From Brevibacillus thermoruber 423 (GTDB lineage: Bacteria; Bacillota; Bacilli; Brevibacillales; Brevibacillaceae): DNA of 64,000 nucleotides. Within the stretch, counting starts at the first letter, position 1, and every line of letters starts with the position of its first letter. This document shows positions 1 through 8,363 of this stretch, piece by piece. A program made the translations under genes and the position numbers. Location of the stretch: positions 304,067 through 368,066 of the forward strand of contig NZ_KE695653.1 of NCBI RefSeq assembly GCF_000454065.1, in the 5' to 3' direction. The notes under the pieces were generated by a model. It ran no database searches. It was not told where the DNA came from and saw only the letters and a program-made list of their open reading frames with translations.

Positions 1-338
1 AACCAGCCGTTTACAGTGGTGCCCGCGCCGTTCTCGTTGGTATGGATGCCTTTCAACGGCTGCTTGACCGCTGCGGAGAGCAGCTCCAGCGCCCGCACGT
101 AGTGAATCGGCTTGACGAATTTCTCTTTGGCGGCGGGAGCCCCGACCAGCGAGACCGTCACCAGCAGGTCGTCGTCCGCCAGTTCGTCCGGCGTGACGAG
201 CCGCGGCTGCCCCACTTCCAGGGCGAGCCGGCCGATCTGCAGCCCGTCCTCAATCCACCCGCCACCGCCGCCGCCGAGAACGGCCCCGCCGTACACGGCG
301 GCCTCCATCATCCGTCCGTCCAACAGGATTGTCGCCAT
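1..338 (-). CDS. DUF917 family protein (3' part outside window)
   Basis: The first 112 residues are visible; the C-terminus lies beyond the left edge. The N-terminus has the Gly-rich run AVLGGGGGGW near residues 19-28, followed by a region (RLVTPDELADDDLLV) typical of DUF917 proteins, some of which have been renamed S-methyl thiohydantoin desulfurase-like. I chose the ATG at 338, which has an AAGGGG Shine-Dalgarno overlapping the end of the upstream OPT transporter gene; the two genes are 12 bp apart and must be cotranscribed. DUF917 genes are often found beside OPT-type or hydantoin/nucleobase transporters, so a role in catabolism of a small heterocyclic or amide compound is likely. The exact substrate cannot be read from this fragment. 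Confidence 0.72.
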   Translation of the reverse strand, partial: MATILLDGRMMEAAVYGGAVLGGGGGGWIEDGLQIGRLALEVGQPRLVTPDELADDDLLVTVSLVGAPAAKEKFVKPIHYVRALELLSAAVKQPLKGIHTNENGAGTTVNGW

Positions 339-350
339 ATTCGCATCCCC

Positions 351-1964
351 TTACTTTTTGCTGAATTTGAATACGGAGGTAAAGAAGCTGTACAGCGCAT
401 CCCCGGCGATAAAACCTGCCGCGAGAATGCTCATCGGCGTCTCCGCTTCCCTGCCTTTTACCTTCAGCACGATGGTGCGGATCAGAATCCCGGCAATGAC
501 CGCCCAGCCGGCCCCCGGGTTGAGAATCAGCAGGCCCGTCGCAAACAGGACGCCCAACTGGCGGGTGGGTCCGCCCAGGAACTGCAGGATGGCGCCGGGA
601 ATCGCCCAGAGGAAGAGCTGCTTCGCCACTTCCGGCGACGTCCCCGCTTCGATCGTCTTGACGTACACGGTGTCGACCGGCGGAACCAACCCTGCGGCAA
701 AGTACCCTTTGTAGGTGAACAGGACTGCGACCAGCGCCACGCCAAAGGCGATCATGCCGGTGATGTACTGCTGCTTGCGGCCGTGCAGCTCGAACTCCCT
801 GTCTTTGCCGCCGCCGCGCAGGATGTGGCCAGTTTTCAGGTCGTAGCCCATATCGGCAAAGGCGGGGCCGGTCGCTGCGCTGAATCCGACCAGGAGGCCC
901 AGCGCCACCGGCGGGAAGCCGATCAGCATCCCGATTATCAAGGTAATCAGGGCCACGGCAAAGGCCGGGAACCAGCCCGAGTGCATCGCCGCGATCCCGA
1001 CGATCAGCTCGTGAACGTAGGCGGCAAAGGCGGCAAACAGCAGAAAGGCGACAAACATGCCGGCCGACATCTCGGTCATCAATCCGCCCAGCACGGCAAG
1101 AACCAGGGCGACGGCCAGGTAGGCGGCAAAGCCCAATCCCAGCGTCCGCGTCGTTTCCCGGTCGCTGCGGGTGTAGGTCTCCTCCTCCGTGGTGGCCGTT
1201 CCGGACGAAGCCGGAGCCTCCTGTTTCTTGCGCTTCATGATGATCATCGTGACCTGGACGAGGGCGACCAGACCGGCGCCGATCATGAAGCCGTGCGGGA
1301 TGAACATCTTGTTGACGTCAATACCGAACAGCGGCACCGAATACTGCCGCAGCAGAAGGCCGATGCCGAACATCGTCAGGGCCCAGATGTTTCCGATAAA
1401 GGCCACGCCAAAAGCGGACATCGAGACGCCCAGATAGGAACCGAGCAGACCGCCGGCGGCCCCCACTCCGAGCAGGGCTGCCCGCTTGCCCCCTCTGTCC
1501 CCGGCGATGATCGATTCGGCCGTAGCCACGCCGGGCGGCCATGTGCCCGAGGCGGGGAAAATCCGGGAGTCAAACAGTTTGTAGAGCAGTGCGGTGTCCA
1601 CAAACATCGCCAGCGCCGCCCCGATCAGCATCGGCATGATCAGGTCCGTCTCTCCCATCACAAACGGAATGCCGATCGGGATCAGCAGGCTGTTGGCCGC
1701 CCCGAACGTCGCCGACGAGATGGAAGTCTGCACCAGATTTTGGCGGTGAATCGATTTGTACTTGGCAAACATCCTGATGGGAATGCGGGCGATCAGCATC
1801 GCCACCAGCGCGCCGATAATCGCCGTGTTGGGGGTAATCCCCAGCGTGGTTACGAGCTGCATGCCGATGACGGCGCCGATCACGGCGGTGGCGATGTTCA
1901 AGAACAAGGCAAACGGTTCAAAAATGGACGGATGTTTCTCCTTGTCCGTCTTGTGTTGCTGCAT
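351..1964 (-). CDS. OPT/YSL family membrane transporter
   Basis: A 537-residue, strongly hydrophobic protein with about 14 predicted membrane segments. The OPT-type pattern is seen in the N-terminal half (NSLLIPIGIPF near 85-95; IFPASGTWPPG near 128-138; GIDVNKMFIPHGFMIG near 205-220). OPT transporters take up oligopeptides, metal chelates or other small organic compounds by proton symport. The open frame runs further upstream, but it would enter the IclR gene. I take the ATG at 1964, preceded by a GGAGAAGGGGG ribosome site. It lies 26 bp after the IclR stop and 12 bp before the DUF917 gene, so the three form one operon. The partner genes suggest import of the compound that the DUF917 protein acts on, but the substrate is unknown. 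Confidence 0.78.
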   Translation of the reverse strand: MQQHKTDKEKHPSIFEPFALFLNIATAVIGAVIGMQLVTTLGITPNTAIIGALVAMLIARIPIRMFAKYKSIHRQNLVQTSISSATFGAANSLLIPIGIPFVMGETDLIMPMLIGAALAMFVDTALLYKLFDSRIFPASGTWPPGVATAESIIAGDRGGKRAALLGVGAAGGLLGSYLGVSMSAFGVAFIGNIWALTMFGIGLLLRQYSVPLFGIDVNKMFIPHGFMIGAGLVALVQVTMIIMKRKKQEAPASSGTATTEEETYTRSDRETTRTLGLGFAAYLAVALVLAVLGGLMTEMSAGMFVAFLLFAAFAAYVHELIVGIAAMHSGWFPAFAVALITLIIGMLIGFPPVALGLLVGFSAATGPAFADMGYDLKTGHILRGGGKDREFELHGRKQQYITGMIAFGVALVAVLFTYKGYFAAGLVPPVDTVYVKTIEAGTSPEVAKQLFLWAIPGAILQFLGGPTRQLGVLFATGLLILNPGAGWAVIAGILIRTIVLKVKGREAETPMSILAAGFIAGDALYSFFTSVFKFSKK

Positions 1965-1990
1965 GATGAATACAACCCCCTTCTCCTGAC

Positions 1991-2740
1991 TTACTGAATG
2001 CGCTGCAGCAGCGTCTGTATCTCCTGCTGCGCCTCTTTCAATGCGCGCAGCGCCGCCGGCACCGCGTCCGCCGGCATCCGGTAATCCGGTCCGGCAATCG
2101 TCAGCGAGGCGACGACCCGCTTGTCGTAAGCAAACAGCGGCACGGCGATGCCAAACACATTTTCCGTATACTCGCCCACGGAATACGCCCATCCCTCCGA
2201 CCTGATGCGCGCCAGATCGCGCAGCAGCTCGTCCTTGTCGAGGATCGTCCTGTCCGTTTTCGGTTTCAGCCCTTTGGCTATGATCGCTTCCTGCACATGG
2301 GGCGGCAGGTAGGCCATGATCACCTTGTTGGAGGCGCCGGCGTACAGCAGGGTCCGGCTTCCCACCGACATGGCGTATTTGACCCGCTGTGTGCTCTCCG
2401 CCATCTCCAGGCAGATCCCCTCCATCCCGTCGAGCCAGGTCAGGATGACGGATTCTCCCGTTGTTTCGGCCAGCCGTTTCATGACCGGATAGATGATTTG
2501 CGTAATGCTCAGATGGTCCCGCAAAATGGCCCCGTACTCCAAAAACGTAATCCCCAGTTCGTACTTTTTCGTTTGTTCGTCCTGCCGCAGAAACCCGTGC
2601 CGCTCAAACGTCGCCAGCATCCGGTAGACGACAGGGTGGCTGATGTTCATCTCCCGGGCCAGCTCCCTGACGCCCCACTGCGGCCGCTCCCGCGTGAAAT
2701 ACCTGAGCAGGTGCAAAGCGTTGTCCAGCGTTTTCAGCAC
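1991..2740 (-). CDS. IclR family transcriptional regulator
   Basis: A 249-residue IclR-type regulator. An N-terminal winged helix-turn-helix occupies roughly residues 1-65 (VRELAREMNISHPVVYRML), and the C-terminal effector-binding domain roughly 75-248, with the family patterns SVGSRTLLYAGASNKVI and GWAYSVGEYTENVFGIAVP. Start is GTG at 2740, behind AAAGGGCGG; no in-frame ATG fits. It is the first gene of the operon with the OPT transporter and the DUF917 gene, so it probably controls that operon and itself in response to the transported compound. The intergenic region upstream (2741-2997) would hold its promoter. Confidence 0.85.
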   Translation of the reverse strand: MLKTLDNALHLLRYFTRERPQWGVRELAREMNISHPVVYRMLATFERHGFLRQDEQTKKYELGITFLEYGAILRDHLSITQIIYPVMKRLAETTGESVILTWLDGMEGICLEMAESTQRVKYAMSVGSRTLLYAGASNKVIMAYLPPHVQEAIIAKGLKPKTDRTILDKDELLRDLARIRSEGWAYSVGEYTENVFGIAVPLFAYDKRVVASLTIAGPDYRMPADAVPAALRALKEAQQEIQTLLQRIQ

Positions 2741-2953
2741 ATTTCATCCGCCCTTTGTTTCGCATATCGAACCGGTGTTTCGTTTTACAGACGCAGCATG
2801 CGTACGGGGAAGCCTAGCGGTCAAGGGTAATCGCTGTGGATTCATCCGCTGGAAAGCCCTTCCCTCCCTTGGTTGGCAATCGATTTTTTATTATTTTGTT
2901 AATTGCCACTATAACAAAAACGGGTCATCTCCCCCTATGGGAAGCGACCCAAA

Positions 2954-2967
2954 AGTAAGCGCTTATT
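2954..2967. promoter_or_regulatory. cre-like catabolite-repression site
   Basis: AGTAAGCGCTTATT matches the CcpA cre pattern at most core positions (GTAAGCGCTTA) and contains the perfect palindrome TAAGCGCTTA. It lies upstream of the IclR-OPT-DUF917 operon. It could instead be a weak stem at the end of the PucR gene, because T-rich sequence flanks it. Confidence 0.4.
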
Positions 2968-2997
2968 TTTTGGCGGCGTCACAAATCGTTCGGCCGC

Positions 2998-4536
2998 TCA
3001 AGCGCGAGCGGCCATCTTCCACGCCCTCATCGCCAGGTCCAGCCGCAAACGGGTTTCCGCATCGTTCAAGTCCACCCCGAGAATGTCCCGGATCCGCTCC
3101 AACCGGTACAGGACCGAATTGCGATGGATGTACAGCTCTTCACCTACCCGCTTGGTCTGACCGCCTGTCCGCAAAAACGATTCCAGCGTGGGCAGCAATT
3201 CCGTGCCGTACTCCCGGTCGTACGCCGCGAGCGGTTCGATCAGCGTCTGCGTCAGTACGGCCAGGGACGGATGTCCGGCTGCGTCCTGCAGCAGGTCTTC
3301 CACCAGCACGTCGTGAAAGTGGACAATCCGCTCCCTGGGCCGCACAAGGCTGCCGATCCGAAGCGCTTTTTGGGCCTCGCGGTAGCTCTCGGTGATCTCC
3401 TCCAGGCGCTCGCGAACGCCTCCCACGCCACACACCAACCGCTTGCGATCGGCCGACCGTTTTCCCGATTGGGTCAGTGCCCGCAGATAGTCAACCGCTT
3501 CCTCGCGCTGCCGGGCCACATCCCGGTGCGCCGTGGTGCAGAGCACGGCAATCTCGCCGCCGACCAGCACGCCCCTGCGCGTCGTTTTTTCGCCGGCCTG
3601 GATGTCCTTCAGCAGGTCGTGCAGCAGGTCGTCCATCGTTTCCCCCTGCCGCTCTTCCTCCCGGCACGGCCGGATCACCATCACGTACTGACGGGCACCG
3701 TGCGGAATCCCCAACTGCTTGGCCCGGTAGCGGAGCAGTTCCTCCTCGCCGGACGTGCCGGACAGCAGGTCAACGAGAAACGACTCCTGTTCCCGCTCCC
3801 GCTGCAATTGCAGCGACTGGCGAATGGTGAATTCGATCGCCAGGATCGTGACAGCCTGTTCCAGACACATGTGCGCAAACCGGTCCTGCTCCTCCAGCCT
3901 GCGGCTGATCGCCAGATAGCCGAGCACCCGGCTGCCCACCTGCACGCTGCGCTTCTCCGCGATTTCCCGCTCCGAAAAGCGTGACGTGCTGCTCTCCACG
4001 TTTCCCTCCTGATCGAGCACGGCCGCTTCGCAGTGCAGAAGCTGCCCGATCAAGACAACCAGTTCCGTCGTCCGCCGGTTCAGCACCAGGTTGGTGAACT
4101 GCTGGTTGACCTCCTGCACTTCCCGCAGCACGGCCGCCTGCCGGTTGACCAACACCTCCATCACGGAGTGGGTCAGATCGATGGATGGAATCTCCGCCGG
4201 AATATCGATCAGCGGAATGCGGTACGCGTCGCTTTTGCGGAGCGCTTCCGCCGGGACATCCTGCAAAAAGCGTTTGGTCTTGATCGCAACAGCCGCCCCA
4301 CCCACCCGATGCATCTCGTCCAGCAGGCGGCACAGCAGGAACGGCTCATGGCGGACCGAATACCCGGTAGTCACGATCAGTTCGTTGGGACGCAGCCACC
4401 CGGTCAAATCGGGAATCTCCATCGCATCCACGTAGTAGATTTCGTTTGTCAGCCCGCCGCTCCCGGCCAGCACCTTGGCTTGCCGGAAGACGGGCAGCTG
4501 CAGCAGCTGTTCGACCGTAAAAGGAGAGGTCGCCAT
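2998..4536 (-). CDS. PucR family transcriptional regulator
   Basis: A 512-residue protein with three parts. Residues about 5-125 form a PucR N-terminal sensor domain (VDAMEIPDLTGWLRPNELI). The middle (about 250-400) is GGDEF-like without an active site. The C-terminus (about 450-508) is a PucR-type helix-turn-helix (YIHRNSVLYRLERIRDILG). Start is ATG at 4536 with GAGGTG five bases upstream. PucR regulators activate purine, allantoin, GABA or similar nitrogen-compound catabolic genes. It lies just upstream of, and on the same strand as, the IclR-OPT-DUF917 operon, which supports a nitrogen- or heterocycle-utilisation role for the locus. Its direct targets are not visible. Confidence 0.85.
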   Translation of the reverse strand: MATSPFTVEQLLQLPVFRQAKVLAGSGGLTNEIYYVDAMEIPDLTGWLRPNELIVTTGYSVRHEPFLLCRLLDEMHRVGGAAVAIKTKRFLQDVPAEALRKSDAYRIPLIDIPAEIPSIDLTHSVMEVLVNRQAAVLREVQEVNQQFTNLVLNRRTTELVVLIGQLLHCEAAVLDQEGNVESSTSRFSEREIAEKRSVQVGSRVLGYLAISRRLEEQDRFAHMCLEQAVTILAIEFTIRQSLQLQREREQESFLVDLLSGTSGEEELLRYRAKQLGIPHGARQYVMVIRPCREEERQGETMDDLLHDLLKDIQAGEKTTRRGVLVGGEIAVLCTTAHRDVARQREEAVDYLRALTQSGKRSADRKRLVCGVGGVRERLEEITESYREAQKALRIGSLVRPRERIVHFHDVLVEDLLQDAAGHPSLAVLTQTLIEPLAAYDREYGTELLPTLESFLRTGGQTKRVGEELYIHRNSVLYRLERIRDILGVDLNDAETRLRLDLAMRAWKMAARA

Positions 4537-4674
4537 CCGTTCACCTCATCTCTCCGTTTTATCCCGATGCTATCATGATTCCCGTTTTTGTTCCCATGAA
4601 AAATTGCGAAAAAGAGCCGGTACGTTTCCCCCGCCATTCTTTTACCGCCTCCCCGCCTGCGGCCGGCCCGCCAA

Positions 4675-4709
4675 CAAAAAAACACCCTGTCCTCACTGGA
4701 CAGAGTGTT
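4675..4709 (-). terminator. Intrinsic terminator after ptsH
   Basis: Minus-strand stem AACACTCTGTCC / GGACAGGGTGTT with a 5-nt loop and a following run of T residues. It lies 28 bp beyond the ptsH stop and closes the mtl-pts operon. Confidence 0.9.
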
Positions 4710-4736
4710 CGTTGCGCCGCAACCGGCAGGGTGTCG

Positions 4737-4997
4737 TCACGCTTCCTGCTCCTTCAGCGCCTTCTCCAAAGCGGCGATGGCTTCCGCTTCGTCGGCACCG
4801 TCGGCAATCAGCGTAATTTCCTCGCCTTTGGCGACCGCCATGGACATAATGCCCATGATGCTTTTTCCGTTGGCTGTTTTTTCGTTTTTGACAATCTTGA
4901 TCTCACTGGCGAAAGACGACGCCAGGCGCACAAAATTGGCTGCCGGTCTGGCATGCAGACCGTGCGGCAGCTCGACGACCACTTTCTTTTCGATCAT
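4737..4997 (-). CDS. ptsH: Phosphocarrier protein HPr
   Basis: An 86-residue HPr of normal length. The phosphoryl-accepting His15 is in GLHARPAANF and the regulatory Ser46 in NGKSIMGIMSM, so this is true HPr rather than Crh. HPr passes phosphate from enzyme I to the sugar-specific EII proteins. When phosphorylated on Ser46 by HPrK it acts with CcpA in catabolite repression. Start is ATG at 4997 with AAGGTG upstream. It lies 15 bp after ptsI and is the last gene before a strong terminator. Having ptsH after ptsI, at the end of a mannitol operon, is unusual; Firmicutes usually have ptsHI. Confidence 0.97.
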   Translation of the reverse strand: MIEKKVVVELPHGLHARPAANFVRLASSFASEIKIVKNEKTANGKSIMGIMSMAVAKGEEITLIADGADEAEAIAALEKALKEQEA

Positions 4998-5012
4998 GGG
5001 GGTACACCTTCC

Positions 5013-6740
5013 TTACATGCCGTTTCCTGCAAAGGTTTTTCGAACAAACGCTTCCACTTCTTGCGACGTGCTCATCGACAAGATGGTGTCCGTGTAACCG
5101 GCCGCCGTCTCCTTGGACAAGCGGCTGATCTGATAGCGGGCGGGCAGGATGCTGCCGGCGCTCATGCTGAACTCGTCCAGTCCCATTCCCAGCAGAATCG
5201 GGATGGCCACCGGATCTCCGGCCATTTCTCCGCACATGCCGACCCACTTGCCTTCCGCATGAGCCGCCTGGATGACGCGGTGAATCAGGCGCAGAACAGC
5301 GGGATGATAGGGCTGGTACAGGTACGAGACCCGCTCGTTCATCCGGTCGGCCGCCATCGTGTACTGAATCAGATCGTTGGTGCCGATGCTGAAGAAGTCC
5401 ACTTCCTTGGCAAATTGATCAGCGATCAGTGCTGCCGCCGGGATCTCAATCATGATACCCACTTCCAGCCGATCCGATACGGCGATGCCCTTGTCCAGCA
5501 GGGCTTGTTTCTCCTCTGCCAGCACCGCTTTGGCCTGACGAAACTCTTCCAGGGTGGCAATCATCGGGAACATGATTTTCAGGTTGCCATAAGCGCTCGC
5601 CCGCAGCAGGGCGCGAAGCTGCGTCCGAAACAGGTCCTGCTGCTCCAGGCAGAGGCGAATGGCGCGGAATCCCAGGAACGGGTTCATCTCCTGCGGCAGG
5701 TTCATGTACGCCAAGTGCTTGTCCCCGCCGATGTCAAGCGTGCGGATGACGACGGGCTTTTCGCCCATTTGCTCCAGCACCTGCTTGTAGGCCTGGAACT
5801 GCTCGTCCTCCGACGGAAAATCATCCCGCCCCATGTAGAGGAATTCCGTGCGGAACAGCCCGACGCCTTCCGCTCCGTTCTCCAGAGCGCCGGCCAGATC
5901 CTGCACACTGCCGATGTTGGCGGCCAGCTCGACGTGAACGCCGTCCTGGCTTGTGGTAGCGGTATGGACCAGTTTGGCCAGCTCGCTCTTTTGTCTCTCG
6001 TACTCGGCCTGTTTCTTCCGGTAGGCCTCGATCTCTTCCGGAGTGGGGTCGATGATGACGAGACCTTCATGCCCGTCCAGAATGATCGTCACCCCGGCCG
6101 CTGCCTCCCGGGTCACGTCCGTCGTCCCCACCACCGCGGGGATTTCCAGGGAGCGGGCCATGATTGCGGAGTGGGAGGTACGGCCCCCGATGTCCGTGAC
6201 AAAGCCTTTGACATAGCGGCGATCCAGTTGGGCGGTATCCGACGGCGTCAGGTCCTCCGCCACGAGAATCACCTCTTCGGCCAGATCGCTCGGCGCCGCA
6301 AACTCCACGCCCAGCAGATGGCAGAGCACCCGCTTGGTCACGTCGCGAATATCCGCCGCCCGCTCTTTCATGTACTCGTTGTCCATCTGCTCAAACAGCT
6401 CGATGAAGGTCTGCGCCGTCTCGTGCAGCGCACTTTCCGCGTTTACCTTTTCCGCGGCGATTTTTCCCTTCACCGTCTCCACCAGTTCAGGATCTTCCAG
6501 GACCAGGAGATGGGCTTGAAAAATTGCCGCCTTGTCCGGCCCCATTTCCCTTTCTGCGCGCTCGCTGATCTCCCGCAGATCTGCCTTCGCCTGTTCCAGG
6601 GCATCCGTCAAACGCTTGATTTCGCTCGACGGGTCCTCGACCGAGACCGTTTCGATCTGCAAGTGGGGATTGGCGAGCAAAAACGCCTTGCCAATCGCCA
6701 CCCCGGACGATGCGGCAACGCCAACGATTGTTTTGGACAC
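5013..6740 (-). CDS. ptsI: Phosphoenolpyruvate-protein phosphotransferase (enzyme I)
   Basis: A 575-residue enzyme I of normal length. The N-terminal part holds the HPr-binding and phospho-histidine domains with active His190 in [13 protein letters not shown]. The C-terminal PEP-binding barrel shows [10 protein letters not shown], the signature NDLIQYT and the Cys region [11 protein letters not shown]. It autophosphorylates from PEP in the cytoplasm and phosphorylates HPr. Start is GTG at 6740 behind AGGAGGAGGGC. It lies 16 bp after mtlD and 15 bp before ptsH, so general PTS expression is linked to the mannitol promoter unless an internal promoter exists; none is obvious. Confidence 0.97.
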   Translation of the reverse strand: MSKTIVGVAASSGVAIGKAFLLANPHLQIETVSVEDPSSEIKRLTDALEQAKADLREISERAEREMGPDKAAIFQAHLLVLEDPELVETVKGKIAAEKVNAESALHETAQTFIELFEQMDNEYMKERAADIRDVTKRVLCHLLGVEFAAPSDLAEEVILVAEDLTPSDTAQLDRRYVKGFVTDIGGRTSHSAIMARSLEIPAVVGTTDVTREAAAGVTIILDGHEGLVIIDPTPEEIEAYRKKQAEYERQKSELAKLVHTATTSQDGVHVELAANIGSVQDLAGALENGAEGVGLFRTEFLYMGRDDFPSEDEQFQAYKQVLEQMGEKPVVIRTLDIGGDKHLAYMNLPQEMNPFLGFRAIRLCLEQQDLFRTQLRALLRASAYGNLKIMFPMIATLEEFRQAKAVLAEEKQALLDKGIAVSDRLEVGIMIEIPAAALIADQFAKEVDFFSIGTNDLIQYTMAADRMNERVSYLYQPYHPAVLRLIHRVIQAAHAEGKWVGMCGEMAGDPVAIPILLGMGLDEFSMSAGSILPARYQISRLSKETAAGYTDTILSMSTSQEVEAFVRKTFAGNGM

Positions 6741-6756
6741 ATGCCCTCCTCCTCTC

Positions 6757-7917
6757 TTAGTTTGTCTTTCTTCTGGCCTGCAACTCCCGGGCGTGGTTCA
6801 TCACGATGGAAAAGAGGGCGTGATTCACGCGAATGCCGGTGTACGTCTTGAGAACGTGTTCCAGTCCGAACCGCTGGATATCTTCCGTCAGTTGGACCGC
6901 CTCGGGGTCCTCCCGGAAATCAAACAGCAGGGCGGCTGCGATCCCCAGCCCCAGATGCTCCGGCACGATTCCGTGATCGAAGCACTGCATCGCCGGACCA
7001 ACCAGCCGGTCTTGCGGGGCCAGTTTGCGAATGGGCGAACGTCCCACGCGCGTCACCTGGTCGGTGATGTACGGGTTGGCGAATCGGCCAAGAATCTTTT
7101 CCACGTACTCCTCATGCTGCCCCTTGTCAAAGCCGTGCTTGGCGACCAGGAGCGCTCCCGTCTCCTGCAGGGCCTGCCGGGTCGCGCGGAGAATCTCGTC
7201 GTCCCGAATCGCTTCGTCAATGGCGGCATACCCCATCTGATAGCCCAGATAGGCGATCATCGCATGCCCCGTATTTACAGTATACAACTTCCGCTCGATA
7301 TAGGGCGTCAAGTCATTTACATAAGTGACACCTTCGATTTGCGGGATGTCCCCGATGATATGCGATTGATCGACGGCCCATTCGAAAAACGGCTCTACCG
7401 TTACCAGCAGCTTGTCCTCGTGTTTTTGCAGGGGCACGATGCGGTCGACGGCCGCGTTGGGGAAGCCGACCAGCTTCTCCGCCTTTGCCCGGACCGCTTC
7501 ATCGAGCTGCGCGAACACGTGGGTTTTCAACTGCGCACTGCCGCCGATCATGTTTTCGCAGGCGATGACGTTCAGCGGCCGATCGGTGTGTGTGATCCGC
7601 CGAGTGATGCCTGCCGCGATGGCGGAAGCGATATGGGGCAGCACATTGGGCCCCACGGCCGTGGTGACCAGATCGGCATCCGCGATCGCCTCGGCGACAG
7701 CCTCCGTATCCTGGCCGTGGATGGCCCGGACACCTTCCACGACGGAAACCGGCGTTCCTTCCATCGCCAGTTGAACCGAGTACGCTTTCCGGCTGTTGAT
7801 CTCATCGACGAGCTCCTGATTGACATCGATGAAGCAGACCTCGTACCCAGCCTGGTGAAGCAGTTGACCGATAAAGCCTCTTCCGATGTTCCCCGCTCCA
7901 AAATGAACAGCCAGCAT
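6757..7917 (-). CDS. mtlD: Mannitol-1-phosphate 5-dehydrogenase
   Basis: A 386-residue NAD-dependent enzyme that converts mannitol 1-phosphate, made by MtlA/MtlF, to fructose 6-phosphate. The N-terminal Rossmann motif is [11 protein letters not shown] (residues 7-17). The family patterns [11 protein letters not shown] and [16 protein letters not shown], with the catalytic-region Lys and His, are present. Length and order match family members. ATG at 7917 is two bases after the mtlF stop, implying translational coupling. The gene is followed after 16 bp by ptsI. Confidence 0.96.
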   Translation of the reverse strand: MLAVHFGAGNIGRGFIGQLLHQAGYEVCFIDVNQELVDEINSRKAYSVQLAMEGTPVSVVEGVRAIHGQDTEAVAEAIADADLVTTAVGPNVLPHIASAIAAGITRRITHTDRPLNVIACENMIGGSAQLKTHVFAQLDEAVRAKAEKLVGFPNAAVDRIVPLQKHEDKLLVTVEPFFEWAVDQSHIIGDIPQIEGVTYVNDLTPYIERKLYTVNTGHAMIAYLGYQMGYAAIDEAIRDDEILRATRQALQETGALLVAKHGFDKGQHEEYVEKILGRFANPYITDQVTRVGRSPIRKLAPQDRLVGPAMQCFDHGIVPEHLGLGIAAALLFDFREDPEAVQLTEDIQRFGLEHVLKTYTGIRVNHALFSIVMNHARELQARRKTN

Positions 7918-7919
7918 GA

Positions 7920-8363
7920 TTACATCCCCTCTTCAAACAGTGCGATGATCTCTTCCGCCGTCTTCGCTTGAACAACGCGGTTGACATTTGCCTCGTCGGA
8001 GCAGATCACAGCGATATTGGACAGAAGCTCCAGGTGTTCGTCACCGACAGCGGCGATCCCGATCAGCAGGTACGCCGTGTTTCCTTCCCCAAAATCGACG
8101 CCGTCCGGAATCTGCACCACGGAGATGCCGGTCGAGCGAATGGCCTCTTTGGATTCGTTGGTGCCGTGCGGGATGGCTACGCCGCTTCCGATATAGGTGG
8201 TCACGATCTCTTCCCGCTCCAGCATTTTGTCCACATAGTCCGCCGTGACGTGGCCCGCCTTCACCAGCAGCTCGCCGGCCAGGCGGATGGCTTCCGTCTT
8301 GTCGGCCACTTTTGCATTCAGCATGATTTTTTCTGCGGATAATACTTTGGTTGCCATACTCAT
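7920..8363 (-). CDS. mtlF: PTS mannitol EIIA component
   Basis: A 147-residue EIIA of the mannitol/fructose class, separate from MtlA as in Bacilli. The phosphorylated His66 is in SGVAIPHGTNES. It receives phosphate from HPr and passes it to the IIB domain of MtlA. I chose ATG at 8363, which overlaps the mtlR stop as ATGA and has GGAGAGAG upstream; a second in-frame ATG lies two codons in. The open frame extends upstream but only inside mtlR in another frame. Confidence 0.95.
   Translation of the reverse strand: MSMATKVLSAEKIMLNAKVADKTEAIRLAGELLVKAGHVTADYVDKMLEREEIVTTYIGSGVAIPHGTNESKEAIRSTGISVVQIPDGVDFGEGNTAYLLIGIAAVGDEHLELLSNIAVICSDEANVNRVVQAKTAEEIIALFEEGM

Noticed and set aside
42-1997. 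651-codon plus-strand open frame, and other very long frames opposite mtl, recQ and the ABC genes
   Set aside because: They are antisense to well-recognised genes, have biased Arg/Gly/His/Gln-rich composition and no ribosome sites; they result from high third-position G+C of the real genes.
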